Made by a program: the position numbers and the translations under genes
Assembly: GCF_034087045.1 (NCBI RefSeq)
Contig: NZ_CP139247.1
Coordinates: 1,054,001 to 1,118,000 of the forward strand
Direction of reading: 5' to 3'
DNA: 64,000 bases
Source of the DNA: Chitinophaga sancti
GTDB taxonomy: Bacteria > Bacteroidota > Bacteroidia > Chitinophagales > Chitinophagaceae
The notes under the pieces: model-generated
Databases searched by the model: none
What the model saw: the letters and a program-made list of their open reading frames with translations, nothing else
Told to the model about the DNA's origin: nothing
Shown here: positions 47,811 through 57,116 of the stretch, piece after piece
Position numbering within the stretch: position 1 is the stretch's first letter
Layout of the letters: every line of letters starts with the position of its first letter

Positions 47811-48428
47811 TTGATACAGATCATCACACATACTGGCAAGATCAATCACGAACCTACACTCTGGTTACAATTGTTGCAGGCAGGCGCCGATAGTATACTG
47901 GTACGTAAACCAGGCTGGCAGGAGGCGGATTACGAGATGTTGTTGCTCGAAGCAAATCCATCCTGTTACCCTCACCTCATCATAGCCGATCATCCTGCTT
48001 TATGTGAGCGCTATGGCCTGTTAGGGATACATTTTGGGGAGGCCATCAGGGGATCTGTCTCCCAGGAAGAACTGCTTCGCTTCCAGCAGTTAGGTTGCAT
48101 GCTCAGCACAAGTATTCATAGTGTGATGACCTTACAGGTAGTGAGTAATATCTGGAATCAGGTGCTCATAAGCCCGGTGTTTGATAGTATTTCCAAAACC
48201 GGATATAAAGCCGCGTTTGACACCAACTTCCGGTTGGACAAAGATGGCTATGCAGGCAATGTACTTGCGTTGGGAGGCATTAATCAGCATACTGCTGACA
48301 AAGCCCGCCATATGCTATTTGATGGCATTGCCCTGCATGGCGCCATCTGGCAACATCCGGAACGTGCAGTACGGAACTTTATCAGTATCCGTGATGCATG
48401 GTCAGGCAATTCATTCAGCTCATCATGA
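47811..48428 (+). CDS. ThiE/TenI-like paralogue
   Basis: A 205-residue TIM-barrel protein of the thiamin phosphate synthase/TenI family. It keeps the general plan (AGADSILVRKPG, LIIADHPALCERYGLLGIHF, LSTSIHS, LALGGI, IALHGAIW) but differs from the true ThiE downstream at positions for pyrophosphate binding (no NDD and no TKTK-type loop). TenI in other bacteria is a thiazole tautomerase, a likely role here. The start is TTG at 47811. Its stop overlaps the next start (ATGA). Confidence 0.8.
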   Translation: MIQIITHTGKINHEPTLWLQLLQAGADSILVRKPGWQEADYEMLLLEANPSCYPHLIIADHPALCERYGLLGIHFGEAIRGSVSQEELLRFQQLGCMLSTSIHSVMTLQVVSNIWNQVLISPVFDSISKTGYKAAFDTNFRLDKDGYAGNVLALGGINQHTADKARHMLFDGIALHGAIWQHPERAVRNFISIRDAWSGNSFSSS

Positions 48429-49057
48429 TTTCTATTCAGTACATTTCACAGCAGACTGACACCTACTCACATCTTGACAATATACGCATGGCTTGCGAAG
48501 CAGGCTGTAAATGGATACAATTGCGCATGAAGCATGCGGATGTTCCTACCATTACAGCAACAGCCGCACTGGCGAAAGAAGTATGTGATGCACATAATGC
48601 TACACTTATTATTAATGATCATCCTGACATTGCAGCATTAGTGGGTGCACACGGCACACACGTGGGTAAAGAGGATATGACGGTCGCCGCCGCACGTCGG
48701 ATAGTTGGCCCACATAAAATTGTGGGTGGCACAGCCAATACCCTTCAAGACATCATGCGGCATGTAGCAGATGGCGCCGATTATGTAGGCGTGGGACCTT
48801 ATCGTTTTACGAAAACGAAGCAAAACCTGAGTCCGGTTTTAGGACTGGAAGGTATTCGCAATATCCTGTCTCAATTGTCGGTTCGCATACCAGTTATCGC
48901 CATTGGCGGTATTGAGCGGGAAGATGTTCCTGACCTGTTCAGTACAGGTATTCAGGGCATTGCCGTGAGTGGCCTTATTACACACGCGCCCGATAAGCGG
49001 CAGTTATTATCTACACTTTATCAAACCATCACACATGCAGGCATTGAAAATAGCTGA
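48425..49057 (+). CDS. thiE: Thiamin phosphate synthase
   Basis: A 210-residue ThiE that joins hydroxymethylpyrimidine pyrophosphate with thiazole phosphate. Typical motifs: CKWIQLRMK near 27-35, [20 protein letters not shown] near 60-80, [16 protein letters not shown] near 120-135 and VIAIGGI near 157. ATG at 48425 overlaps the preceding stop by four bases; a longer frame is possible but would overlap more. Its 3' end overlaps thiG by 23 bases. Confidence 0.93.
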   Translation: MISIQYISQQTDTYSHLDNIRMACEAGCKWIQLRMKHADVPTITATAALAKEVCDAHNATLIINDHPDIAALVGAHGTHVGKEDMTVAAARRIVGPHKIVGGTANTLQDIMRHVADGADYVGVGPYRFTKTKQNLSPVLGLEGIRNILSQLSVRIPVIAIGGIEREDVPDLFSTGIQGIAVSGLITHAPDKRQLLSTLYQTITHAGIENS

Positions 49058-49802
49058 TCATACATTTACCTCCCGGTTGTTTTCAGGCACGGGAAAGTTT
49101 GCTTCTCTACAGATAATGGAACAGGCACTGTTGGCAGCTGCTACACAACTGGTGACAGTGGCACTTAAGAGAGTCGATATCCATGATATAGGTGATAATA
49201 TGCTTCGTCATTTGCAGGCTTTTAAGTTAATGCCTAACACCTCTGGTGTGCGTACGGCCCATGAAGCAGTATATGCTGCACAACTTGCCCGCGAAGCACT
49301 GGAAACAAACTGGGTCAAATTAGAAATCCATCCTGATCCCCGATACCTGATGCCGGATCCTATTGAGACATTGAAAGCTGCAGAAGAACTGGTAAAACTG
49401 GGTTTTGTGGTTTTGCCATATGTACATGCAGATCCTGTATTATGTAAGCGGTTAGAACAGGTAGGGGTAGCGGCAGTCATGCCTTTAGGTGCTCCCATTG
49501 GTAGTAACAAAGGCTTACGCACGGCGGATTTCCTTGAAATCATCATTGAGCAGAGCAATATCCCTGTCGTAGTTGATGCCGGTATTGGCAGTCCGTCCGA
49601 TGCTGCGAAGGCGATGGAAATGGGTGCTGATGCCGTACTGGTCAATACTGCCATTGCAGTGGCAAAAGATCCGGTAGCAATGGCGCAGGCATTTGCAACG
49701 GCAGTAGTGGCAGGCAGACAGGCATATGAAGCTGGATTGGCCCCCATATATAAACAGGCAGTAGCTTCCAGCCCTCTTATTGGATTCTTAGATGAAGTAT
49801 AA
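49035..49802 (+). CDS. thiG: Thiazole synthase
   Basis: A 255-residue TIM-barrel enzyme that builds the thiazole phosphate ring from deoxyxylulose phosphate, dehydroglycine and ThiS thiocarboxylate. [12 protein letters not shown] near 38-50 contains the lysine expected for the imine, [14 protein letters not shown] near 95-108 and [20 protein letters not shown] near 180-200 are typical. ATG at 49035 fits homologues; the frame upstream is thiE in another register. The stop is followed two bases later by thiH. Confidence 0.95.
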   Translation: MQALKIADHTFTSRLFSGTGKFASLQIMEQALLAAATQLVTVALKRVDIHDIGDNMLRHLQAFKLMPNTSGVRTAHEAVYAAQLAREALETNWVKLEIHPDPRYLMPDPIETLKAAEELVKLGFVVLPYVHADPVLCKRLEQVGVAAVMPLGAPIGSNKGLRTADFLEIIIEQSNIPVVVDAGIGSPSDAAKAMEMGADAVLVNTAIAVAKDPVAMAQAFATAVVAGRQAYEAGLAPIYKQAVASSPLIGFLDEV

Positions 49803-49804
49803 GT

Positions 49805-50914
49805 ATGGCAGATTTTAAATCACTCTTTTCCCAATATGATTGGGAGCAGGTCAAAGCAGGTATCTATGCAAAAACAGCTGTAGATGTGGAACAGGCTTTG
49901 CATAGCAGCCGACGTACGCTTGAAGATTTCAAAGCATTGATATCACCAGCGGCTACGCCTTATCTCGCGGATATGGCGGCTTTAAGTCAGCAGCTCACCA
50001 GGCAGCGGTTTGGCAATACGATGCAATTGTATATTCCACTTTATCTGAGCAATGAATGTCAGAACATTTGTACATATTGCGGTTTTAGTCTTGACAATAA
50101 GATTGCCCGCAAAACGCTGAACAGGGGAGAGGTGCTGGCAGAAGTAAAGGCAATAAAAGACATGGGATACGACCATGTATTACTGGTAACAGGCGAAGCG
50201 CAGCAAACAGTTGGGCTTCCCTATTTCAGGGAAATGCTAGAACTGATCAGGCCTCACTTTGCCAATATTTCTATGGAAGTACAACCCATGGATCAGTCAG
50301 ATTATGAAGCGCTGATTCCACTGGGCTTGCATAGTGTATTGGTCTACCAGGAAACTTACCATGAAGCAGATTATAAATTGCATCATCCCAAAGGACGGAA
50401 ATCTAATTTCAACTATCGGCTTGATACTCCTGATCGCCTGGGCAAAGCGGGTATTCACAAGATAGGATTGGGAGTATTAATTGGTTTGGAAGACTGGCGT
50501 ACGGATAGTTTCTTCACTGCTTTGCATTTGCAATATTTAGAAAAGACTTATTGGCAAACCCGGTACAGTCTTTCATTTCCGCGTCTACGTCCTTGTGCCG
50601 GCGGCTTGATGCCAAAGACGGTCATGAATGACAGGGAACTGGTACAATTGATCTGCGCTTATCGCTTATTATCACCAGAGGTAGAGTTGAGTCTTTCTAC
50701 CCGCGAGTCTCCGCGATTCAGAGATCATGTAATTCAGTTGGGTATAACTACAATGAGTGCGGGGTCGCGTACAAACCCGGGAGGGTATACGATAGATGCG
50801 GATTCATTGGAGCAGTTTGAGATTTCGGATGAACGAAGCCCTTTTGAAATTGCTGCTATGCTACAGGCAAATGGCTATGAGGCAGTCTGGAAAGATTGGG
50901 ATAAAGCTTTTTAG
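49805..50914 (+). CDS. thiH: 2-iminoacetate synthase
   Basis: A 369-residue radical SAM enzyme that cleaves tyrosine to dehydroglycine and p-cresol for thiazole synthesis; its presence shows an anaerobic-type thiazole route rather than ThiO. The cluster motif CQNICTYC lies at about residues 85-92. The C-terminal BATS-type part includes SAGSRTNPGGY near 318. It is the last gene of the operon and is followed by a terminator. Confidence 0.95.
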   Translation: MADFKSLFSQYDWEQVKAGIYAKTAVDVEQALHSSRRTLEDFKALISPAATPYLADMAALSQQLTRQRFGNTMQLYIPLYLSNECQNICTYCGFSLDNKIARKTLNRGEVLAEVKAIKDMGYDHVLLVTGEAQQTVGLPYFREMLELIRPHFANISMEVQPMDQSDYEALIPLGLHSVLVYQETYHEADYKLHHPKGRKSNFNYRLDTPDRLGKAGIHKIGLGVLIGLEDWRTDSFFTALHLQYLEKTYWQTRYSLSFPRLRPCAGGLMPKTVMNDRELVQLICAYRLLSPEVELSLSTRESPRFRDHVIQLGITTMSAGSRTNPGGYTIDADSLEQFEISDERSPFEIAAMLQANGYEAVWKDWDKAF

Positions 50915-50945
50915 AATCGCAATTCTAAGCCCACCGAAAAAATAC

Positions 50946-50973
50946 AACAGTCCCACCAGCTGGCGGGACTGTT
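50946..50973 (+). terminator. Terminator of the thi operon
   Basis: AACAGTCCC with GGGACTGTT plus a short inner pairing, followed by ATTTTTA. Confidence 0.85.
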
Positions 50974-51126
50974 ATTTTTACCTAAATCCATTACTGAAAT
51001 TTGTTACTTATAAATATAAGTAGCCGCTTAATCTTTGAATTCAAATGTAAGTTGCCCATAATGAACAACAGCATTACGCTTCATTTTGAACAAAAAGAAC
51101 AGCCAGGCTTATAATAAACAACATGT

Positions 51127-51588
51127 TCAGTGAACAACTTTTTCCAGATCCCGATACGTTCTCACAGTATCATGAGCACTCTTCAGCGCTCTGCGCTGAT
51201 TTGCCACCAAATCCCGAATGCTGTATGGCATGGAGATGCTGGAGCCCAACACATCCTCATAAGTCCGCTGCGTAGCATCTTCCCCATACTCACATGCAGA
51301 CAGGATAGAATGCCTGTCATGCCCTGAAAAAGTAGCTTTCACATCCATCCAGGTTCTGTACAGCTTACCATAAATAGTAGTATTGTGCGTAGGTTCCGCG
51401 CCACCATCCTTCAATATATTATTCAGTTGATCTATATATGTAATGCTTTCTTCTTTCATTCTCTGGAACAGTGCTTTCAGGTCGGCATCATCTGTCTGAT
51501 CAATGGCTTTACGATATCCCTCTACTCTGTCATTATTGATCCGGGTCAGATCATTCAGGGCTTCTATCAATTTCTCGTTCAATTGCAT
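51127..51588 (-). CDS. PA2169-family four-helix-bundle protein
   Basis: A 153-residue ferritin-like helical bundle of the DUF2383/PA2169 group. The start (MQLNEKLIEALNDLTRINND) and ALFQRMKEESITYIDQLNNI are typical helices. The role of the family is unknown; members are often linked to stress responses. It lies near two further ferritin-like genes and a small membrane peptide of a stress-linked type. Confidence 0.82.
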   Translation of the reverse strand: MQLNEKLIEALNDLTRINNDRVEGYRKAIDQTDDADLKALFQRMKEESITYIDQLNNILKDGGAEPTHNTTIYGKLYRTWMDVKATFSGHDRHSILSACEYGEDATQRTYEDVLGSSISMPYSIRDLVANQRRALKSAHDTVRTYRDLEKVVH

Positions 51589-51639
51589 GATGATAGTTTT
51601 AAAAATGAATGAAGATGGTTGTGTTCTTTAGTTTCAAAA

Positions 51640-51885
51640 ATGTTACCAGCCTTTTCAGATACCGTGGTTTATTGGCTGGCCCGCAATGAATATACTTACT
51701 GCCGACGGAAAGCACTTATCAGTAGCGTACATTTTACCTCCCTCCGGGGAATATGTTCTACAAAGCCTTTTGGTCGCAAATGCAGTATGTATAAGGATTC
51801 CGGGGTGCTAAAACGGTTTACACCGCTGTCAGAAGCACTTCTCAAAGCAGAGCTGCTTAACTGGCATAAAATTTCTATTCCTTAA
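51640..51885 (+). CDS. Small hypothetical protein (doubtful)
   Basis: An open frame of 81 codons from ATG 51640, basic with several Cys, ending 20 bases before the Lmo0937-like gene. No recognised domain. The composition is only partly protein-like, so it may be spurious; an upstream ATG at 51619 is also in frame. Confidence 0.3.
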   Translation: MLPAFSDTVVYWLARNEYTYCRRKALISSVHFTSLRGICSTKPFGRKCSMYKDSGVLKRFTPLSEALLKAELLNWHKISIP

Positions 51886-51905
51886 GATAACCAAATCTTT
51901 TTGAT

Positions 51906-52058
51906 ATGAACGGCTTACTTTATTTAATCGCGATTATTCTGATCATCGGATGGGTTTTGGGCGTGTTTGTTTACTCCGCAGGTAGTTTAATTCACACTTT
52001 GCTGGTATTAGCAATTATTGCTATCCTCGTAAATATAATACGCGGTAGAGCTGTTTAA
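51906..52058 (+). CDS. Lmo0937-family small membrane protein
   Basis: A 50-residue protein with two membrane segments (LLYLIAIILIIGWVLGVFVY and HTLLVLAIIAILVNII) and a short basic end (RGRAV). The pattern is that of the Lmo0937/DUF5670 family of tiny hydrophobic proteins found in Bacteroidota and Firmicutes, often next to stress genes. ATG at 51906. Function unknown. Confidence 0.85.
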   Translation: MNGLLYLIAIILIIGWVLGVFVYSAGSLIHTLLVLAIIAILVNIIRGRAV

Positions 52059-52092
52059 AACAGACTACCTCAGAATAAGAAATTTCATTGAC

Positions 52093-52134
52093 ACAGCCGA
52101 CTTTAAGAAGGTAATTCTTCTTGAGGTCGGCTGT
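52093..52134 (+). terminator. Terminator
   Basis: Outer stem ACAGCCGAC (52093-52101) with GTCGGCTGT (52126-52134) and an inner stem AAGAA/TTCTT. No long T run follows. Confidence 0.65.
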
Positions 52135-52327
52135 AACATGTTATCTATATTCAATTCGTCTAAAAACAGCCTCAGTAAAGGTTTTTCAGAAAAATAAAAC
52201 CAGATTTAAATCATGCCCGTATATCTGATTGTTACACTTGTGAAAAATTACCCGAATCGACCATTTAAAGTTGTAGCTAGTCATGTAATGTTTGTTTCAT
52301 TTCTCTAATTCTAAAAACTCCTTTCTT

Positions 52328-53032
52328 ATGTTCACACGGAAAACCCACTCCGTAACCAGTAATGGTAACGAGGATGGCTTTGCCATGCCTAATGTACATC
52401 GCCGTACATTTCTCAAATATGCAGGTATGAGTGCTGCTATACTTTCTGCAGGCTCGGTATTAAGTAGTTGTAGTGATGATGATACTAATGATGGTACAGG
52501 TGTTAGCCTCGGTAGTGGGGATGTCGCCGTATTAAATTATGCTTTCGCACTCGAACAACTGGAAGCAGCATTTTATACACAGGTAATTCTTACACCGTAT
52601 TCCGGCATCACCGACGAAGAAATGACACTGCTGACCGATATTCGCAATCATGAAATTGCACATCGTGAATTCTTCCGTAAAGCCCTCAGTACAGGAGCTA
52701 TCCAGGATTTACAGGTCGATTTCAGCACCATCGATTTTACCAGCAGAGATAAGGTACTTGCAGCAGCACAAACATTCGAAGACCTGGGGGTTGCAGCATA
52801 CAACGGCGCCGGTAAATACATTACTACGCCTGCTTACCTGGCACTGGCTGGAAAAATTGTATCTGTAGAAGCGCGTCATGCGGCTTATATCCGCGATCTG
52901 GTAAGTAATGGCTCCTTCTCTTCCAATGCAGATAGTAATGGTCTGGATGGGGCTAAAACACCTACTGACGTATTCGCCGCCGCCGGTGTATATATCAAAA
53001 CCCAGATCAATACCAACACCCTTCCCAAATAA
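52328..53032 (+). CDS. Ferritin-like protein with Tat-type lipoprotein signal
   Basis: A 234-residue protein. ATG at 52328 is used rather than a TTG at 52292. Near residue 25 the signal reads HRRTFLKYAGMSAAILSAGS and ends in VLSSC, combining a twin-arginine motif with a lipobox. The mature part is a ferritin_2-type domain: LNYAFALEQLEAAFYTQ, IRNHEIAHREFFRKAL with E and ExxH-like metal residues, and VEARHAAYIRDL. It may bind iron or act in oxidative stress at the cell envelope. Paired with the next ferritin-like gene after 17 bases. Confidence 0.85.
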   Translation: MFTRKTHSVTSNGNEDGFAMPNVHRRTFLKYAGMSAAILSAGSVLSSCSDDDTNDGTGVSLGSGDVAVLNYAFALEQLEAAFYTQVILTPYSGITDEEMTLLTDIRNHEIAHREFFRKALSTGAIQDLQVDFSTIDFTSRDKVLAAAQTFEDLGVAAYNGAGKYITTPAYLALAGKIVSVEARHAAYIRDLVSNGSFSSNADSNGLDGAKTPTDVFAAAGVYIKTQINTNTLPK

Positions 53033-53049
53033 CTTTAAATTCTACAATC

Positions 53050-53862
53050 ATGGACCTGCAAAATATCTTTTCTGAAATAGAGAAAAAAGATCCTGAAATT
53101 TATGACAGGCTGGATTCCCGCAGAAATGTGATGAAGCAGTTTGGCCGTGTGATGGCTTTGACAGCTGTACCTTTTGCACTTGGCAGCATGTTGAAAAAAG
53201 CGTATGGCCGTACACCCTCAGATGTACTGGCAGTGCTGAATTTTGCACTCACACTGGAATACCTGGAAGCATCTTTCTATGCAGAGGCAATCACGCATAC
53301 TTCCTTATTCCCAACCGCCGCATCTCTTAATGCATTTACGACTATTGGTACACATGAAAATGCGCATGTTGCTTTTCTGAAAAGCGCCATTACCAGTTCA
53401 AGTGGTACACCTGTTGATAAACCAACCTTCGACTTTACTGCGGGTGGTACTTTCAGCGATGTATTTACTAACTACGCGACACTGCTGGGCGTAGCACAGG
53501 CATTTGAAGATACCGGTGTAAGAGCCTACAAAGGACAGGCGGCTACACTGATGGAAAATCCGACGGTGCTCACTGCAGCATTGCAGATTCACTCTATCGA
53601 AGCAAGGCATGCTGCGCATATCCGTTCTATGCGCCGGGCATCTACCGGGAATACTAAAATAAAACCATGGATCACCGGTAAGTATACCGACATTGCCGCT
53701 ACACAACCTGTATATAATGGTGAAGAAAATGAGATACAGGCAAACGTAACGATTACGGGCATTACTACATTGGTAACACAGGATGCTGCGACAGAATCAT
53801 TTGATGAACCGCTCACAAAAGATGAGGTATTAGCGATTGCGAATCTCTTTATCGTATCGTAA
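53050..53862 (+). CDS. Ferritin-like domain protein
   Basis: A 270-residue paralogue of the preceding gene. A signal-like segment (about 28-45, FGRVMALTAVPFALGSML) is preceded by SRRNVMKQ, a weaker twin-arginine-type start and without a lipobox. The ferritin_2 domain shows LNFALTLEYLEASFYAEA, GTHENAHVAFLKSA and IEARHAAHIRSM. A C-terminal extension of ~60 residues follows. The pair is probably an operon; both have the E, ExxH and E..H metal-site pattern. Confidence 0.85.
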   Translation: MDLQNIFSEIEKKDPEIYDRLDSRRNVMKQFGRVMALTAVPFALGSMLKKAYGRTPSDVLAVLNFALTLEYLEASFYAEAITHTSLFPTAASLNAFTTIGTHENAHVAFLKSAITSSSGTPVDKPTFDFTAGGTFSDVFTNYATLLGVAQAFEDTGVRAYKGQAATLMENPTVLTAALQIHSIEARHAAHIRSMRRASTGNTKIKPWITGKYTDIAATQPVYNGEENEIQANVTITGITTLVTQDAATESFDEPLTKDEVLAIANLFIVS

Positions 53863-53898
53863 TCCTTTTCGCTGGCCGAAGGCCAAAAATTTTTTTTG

Positions 53899-53932
53899 AA
53901 AAAGCTTTTGCCTTTGGCAAAGGCTTTTTTTC
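53899..53932 (+). terminator. Terminator of the ferritin-like pair
   Basis: AAAGCTTTTGCC (53901-53912) with GGCAAAGGCTTT (53916-53927) and a run of T. A smaller GGCC-GAA-GGCC hairpin followed by T residues lies just before it. Confidence 0.75.
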
Positions 53933-53956
53933 TTAAAGGGCTTTACCTTTGCAGCT

Positions 53957-55066
53957 ATGAGAAAATATCTTTTGTTTAGCCTGCTCTTTGCAGCTTGCAG
54001 CACCTCCCGTCAATCTGTGAATACTTTGGATGTATCTCAACTCCACCTGCTCCACAAGCACGTTATCCCTTACAATACAACCTTCAACGGTACGACAATA
54101 GGAGGTCTCTCAGGTATCGACTACGACAGCGCCCGCAACGAATATTACCTCATCTGCGATGACCGCTCTGAACACGAAGCAGCCCGTTACTATACCGCAC
54201 AGGTACCGGTAAATGATGACAAGGTGACCTTCACCGCCGTAAATACTCTCCCTATGCGCGATGGACGTCCTTTTCCTGCTACAAAAAACTTCGCACCAGA
54301 TCCGGAAGCCATGCGCTACAACCCACACACTGATCACCTCATCTGGAGCAGTGAAGGAGAGCGCATCGTGAATGCCAAAGACACCATACTAAAAGATCCG
54401 GCTATATACGAACTCTCCCGCGACGGGCATTTTTCCGATACCTTCCCCATCCCAGCACAAATGCAGATGAAAGCTACCAACAATGGTCCCCGCAAAAACG
54501 GTACTTTCGAAGGACTGGCTTTCACCCCGGATGGAAAATACATGTTCGTCAGTGTAGAAGAACCCCGTTATGAAGATGGTCCCCGTGCAGGACTGAAAGA
54601 CACCACTGCCTGGATCCGCATTATCAAATACAATCTGCAAACCAGGCAACCCATTGCTCAGTTTGCCTACAAACTGGCACCTATCGCAGCAGCACCTGTA
54701 CCTGCCGATGGTTTTGCCATCAATGGTATTCCTGATATACTGGTGCTTTCAGAAAACCAACTGCTCATCATGGAGCGCTCTTTCTCTACCGGGGTAAAGA
54801 ATTGTACCATCCGCCTCTACAAGGCAGACCTTTCCCATGCCACAGATGTATCGGCTATTCAATCTTTGCAGATAGATACGCACTTTACGCCTGTAGTGAA
54901 AAAACCTTTGTTCAATTTTGAAAGTCTGAATACCTATGTGGATAATGTGGAAGGAATGACCTTTGGCCCACTACTGCCAAATGGCCACAGGAGCCTTATT
55001 TGTGTGGCAGACAATAATTTCTCCGACAAGGAAGAAACACAATTCTACATTTTCGAAATCAAATAA
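53957..55066 (+). CDS. Phytase-like esterase lipoprotein
   Basis: A 369-residue lipoprotein with signal MRKYLLFSLLFAAC. The mature part is a beta-propeller of the 'esterase-like activity of phytase' family: GGLSGIDYDSARNEYYLICD near 50, FEGLAFTPDGKYMFVSVEEP near 180-200, and VEGMTFGPLLPNGHRSLICV near 330-350. The family is named for weak similarity to phytase; the true substrate is unknown. Monocistronic. Confidence 0.87.
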   Translation: MRKYLLFSLLFAACSTSRQSVNTLDVSQLHLLHKHVIPYNTTFNGTTIGGLSGIDYDSARNEYYLICDDRSEHEAARYYTAQVPVNDDKVTFTAVNTLPMRDGRPFPATKNFAPDPEAMRYNPHTDHLIWSSEGERIVNAKDTILKDPAIYELSRDGHFSDTFPIPAQMQMKATNNGPRKNGTFEGLAFTPDGKYMFVSVEEPRYEDGPRAGLKDTTAWIRIIKYNLQTRQPIAQFAYKLAPIAAAPVPADGFAINGIPDILVLSENQLLIMERSFSTGVKNCTIRLYKADLSHATDVSAIQSLQIDTHFTPVVKKPLFNFESLNTYVDNVEGMTFGPLLPNGHRSLICVADNNFSDKEETQFYIFEIK

Positions 55067-55200
55067 CAATAGTATTTTATCAATGAGTGGTATCATCTGG
55101 TTGCATAGTTGGAAATCAAATGATTGTCAACTATATTAGAGAATCATTCTACATTTTGAATGTATAATCTATGCCAATTTTTAGGCTATCCGTGAAGACC

Positions 55201-55959
55201 CTATATTCCATTTGACGCAGTCAAAATAATAGGTTCCCCACTCGTTACGAGCACAGTATGCTCATGCTGGGCCACAAAACTACCATCTTTGGTCACCAGT
55301 GTCCAGCCATCCCCCAATGTTTCAGCAAAGTTAGCCCCGGTAGAGATAAAGGTCTCGATCGCAACCACAGAATTGCTGCGGAAACGGGTTCTGTTGAACC
55401 GGTCGTAGAAGTTAGGGATCTCTCTTGGCGCTTCGTGCAGACTTCTGCCTATTCCATGACCCACCAGGTTCCTGATCACCCTGTATCCTTTTTCTCTGGC
55501 AGCATCTTCCACAATACGACCAATGTGGGAGAGGCGTACACCATCGCTGATATTGCTGATAGCTTTGTGCAGGATTTCGATAGAGGCATTGACAAGATGG
55601 GCATGGTGGTGAATATCCTCGCCTAAAATGAAGGAGCCGCCATTGTCAGCATAGTATCCAGCCAGTTCTGCGGACACATCCACATTGACCAGGTCGCCGG
55701 GTTGTAAAATTCTTTTTACAGAAGGGATACCATGGGCTACTTCATTGTTCACGCTAATGCAGGTAAAGCCAGGGAATCCGTAAGTGATTTTTGGTGCTGA
55801 TCTGGCGCCCATTTGTTGTAATAAGGCACCCCCATACTCATCCAGTTCTTTCGTAGACATGCCGGGTGTAGCATATTGACGCATCTGCTGTAACACTTTG
55901 CCAACTACTTCACTGATGGCCTGCATGCCGGTTAGTTCGGCTGTGGATGTAATGGACAT
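55201..55959 (-). CDS. map: Methionine aminopeptidase, type I
   Basis: A 252-residue enzyme that removes the initiator methionine from new proteins. The metal ligands are visible in VNVDVSAELAGYYADNGGSF (two Asp), HGIGRSLHE (His), a Glu in VAIETF and a Glu in QHEHTVLV. ATG at 55959 is chosen because AGGAGG lies four bases upstream, a rare strong Shine-Dalgarno site for this window; the frame extends 31 codons further but that part is a repeat-rich leader. It lies 141 bases downstream of tmk on the same strand. Confidence 0.95.
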   Translation of the reverse strand: MSITSTAELTGMQAISEVVGKVLQQMRQYATPGMSTKELDEYGGALLQQMGARSAPKITYGFPGFTCISVNNEVAHGIPSVKRILQPGDLVNVDVSAELAGYYADNGGSFILGEDIHHHAHLVNASIEILHKAISNISDGVRLSHIGRIVEDAAREKGYRVIRNLVGHGIGRSLHEAPREIPNFYDRFNRTRFRSNSVVAIETFISTGANFAETLGDGWTLVTKDGSFVAQHEHTVLVTSGEPIILTASNGI

Positions 55960-55968
55960 AATTCCTCC

Positions 55969-56072
55969 TTTTTTTCTGAAAATGGATTTGGTGAAAGGTC
56001 TTCCCCTTAAGGAAATTTTTTTTCTGAAAATGAGGCGCATGCCTGTTGGCAAATGGATTTTTTCAGAAAAAA
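55969..56072 (-). repeat. Short repeats in the map leader
   Basis: TTTTTTTCTGAAAAT occurs exactly at 55969-55983 and 56017-56031 (48-base step), and ATTTTTTCAGAAAAAA at 56057-56072 is an inverted relative. On the minus strand they lie in the gap between tmk and map. Possible regulatory or terminator-like structures. Confidence 0.5.
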
Positions 56073-56100
56073 CCTGCTGATTTCCACTTTCAGGAATGTA

Positions 56101-56793
56101 TTAAATCAGTTTTTCAAGGCAGGCTATAATGCTGGCATGGATGTCTGCAATGGTCCGCATCTCGTTTGCCCCATTATAGCATACTATTTTGGTAATGGCA
56201 GGGTCTGTATCTGCCAGGATTTCGTATTCTTTTTTCACCGCGAGCTGGAGGGAGAAGTCCTTTTCATGAATGTCTTCCTTACCATTCAGGTAGCTGCGGT
56301 CTTCATTTTTCATTCTTTTGGTCAGTGCCTGCTCGGTGTGGGAGAAAGGCACATCCAGGTAAATGGAGAGGTCTGGCTGGGGAATACGGTTGTACGCATA
56401 TTCAAACATGTTGATCCAATCCCGCAATTCCTGTTTTCCCACATCTGTACTTAGTTTAGCACACTGAAAGGCGATATTGGACAATACATATCTGTCCACC
56501 AGCACAGTATAGCCATTAGCCAGCCATTCGTTGATAGTGCTGGCAAAGTCTTTTCTGTCTTCTGCAAAAATAAGGGCCACCAATTGTGGGTGTACATTTT
56601 TCACATCGCCAAACTCACCGCGCAGGAATTTAGCTACCAGGTCGCCAAATACGCCTCCGTTCTGACTTCTTGGAAAGTGTACGAAGCGGGTTTCTATTCC
56701 CTGCTGGTGGTAATAATTGGTCAGTAAGTCAATCTGGGTCGATTTTCCTGCCCCATCTAATCCTTCGATGGCTATAAATCTGCTCTTCTGCAT
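56101..56793 (-). CDS. tmk: Thymidylate kinase
   Basis: A 230-residue dTMP kinase. The P-loop GLDGAGKSTQ is at residues 11-20, the DR[YF] motif is LVDRYVLS near 96-103, and the acidic Walker B-like strand follows. It makes dTDP from dTMP for DNA synthesis. Length is normal. It faces the MutS-like gene across the long repeat-bearing gap. Confidence 0.95.
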   Translation of the reverse strand: MQKSRFIAIEGLDGAGKSTQIDLLTNYYHQQGIETRFVHFPRSQNGGVFGDLVAKFLRGEFGDVKNVHPQLVALIFAEDRKDFASTINEWLANGYTVLVDRYVLSNIAFQCAKLSTDVGKQELRDWINMFEYAYNRIPQPDLSIYLDVPFSHTEQALTKRMKNEDRSYLNGKEDIHEKDFSLQLAVKKEYEILADTDPAITKIVCYNGANEMRTIADIHASIIACLEKLI

Positions 56794-56890
56794 TGATCTG
56801 GTTTAGGGGGTAAAGATATTACATCCCGTTCAGGTTTGTGAATCCGGGTTGAGTTGGAAATCCGGTAGCATATCTTGCCCATGAACATAT

Positions 56891-57001
56891 AGGTGACCCG
56901 GTGGTAACTCGCAGATAAGCCGTAGATAACCCGCATCTATATAGATGCGGGTTATCTACGGCTTATTGGCGGCTTATATGCGGGTTATAGGCGGGTTATC
57001 T
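56891..57001. repeat. 11-bp unit array with 52-bp perfect palindrome
   Basis: Five direct 11-base units of the form GCGGGTTATCT run from 56947 to 57001 without gaps. Four units of the reverse form (AGATAACCCGC type) run from 56891 to 56934. A 12-base palindrome ATCTATATAGAT (56935-56946) lies between. The inner units match so well that 56915-56966 is a perfect 52-base palindrome. Located in the divergent gap between tmk and the MutS-like gene. The period equals that of the array at 1319. Confidence 0.92.
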
Positions 57002-57116
57002 CCGGGAGAGTGCTATGGATGAGGGATACAGATGAAGGTGTTATTTTCTGAATAGGCTTTAACATAACCTTAAGGGAGTTAAACATTATTTTTAATGTCT
57101 ATAATCCAGTGACTGT

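Noticed and set aside
55960..56052. 31-codon N-terminal extension of map
   Set aside because: It covers the repeat leader and skips a strong Shine-Dalgarno site placed for ATG 55959.
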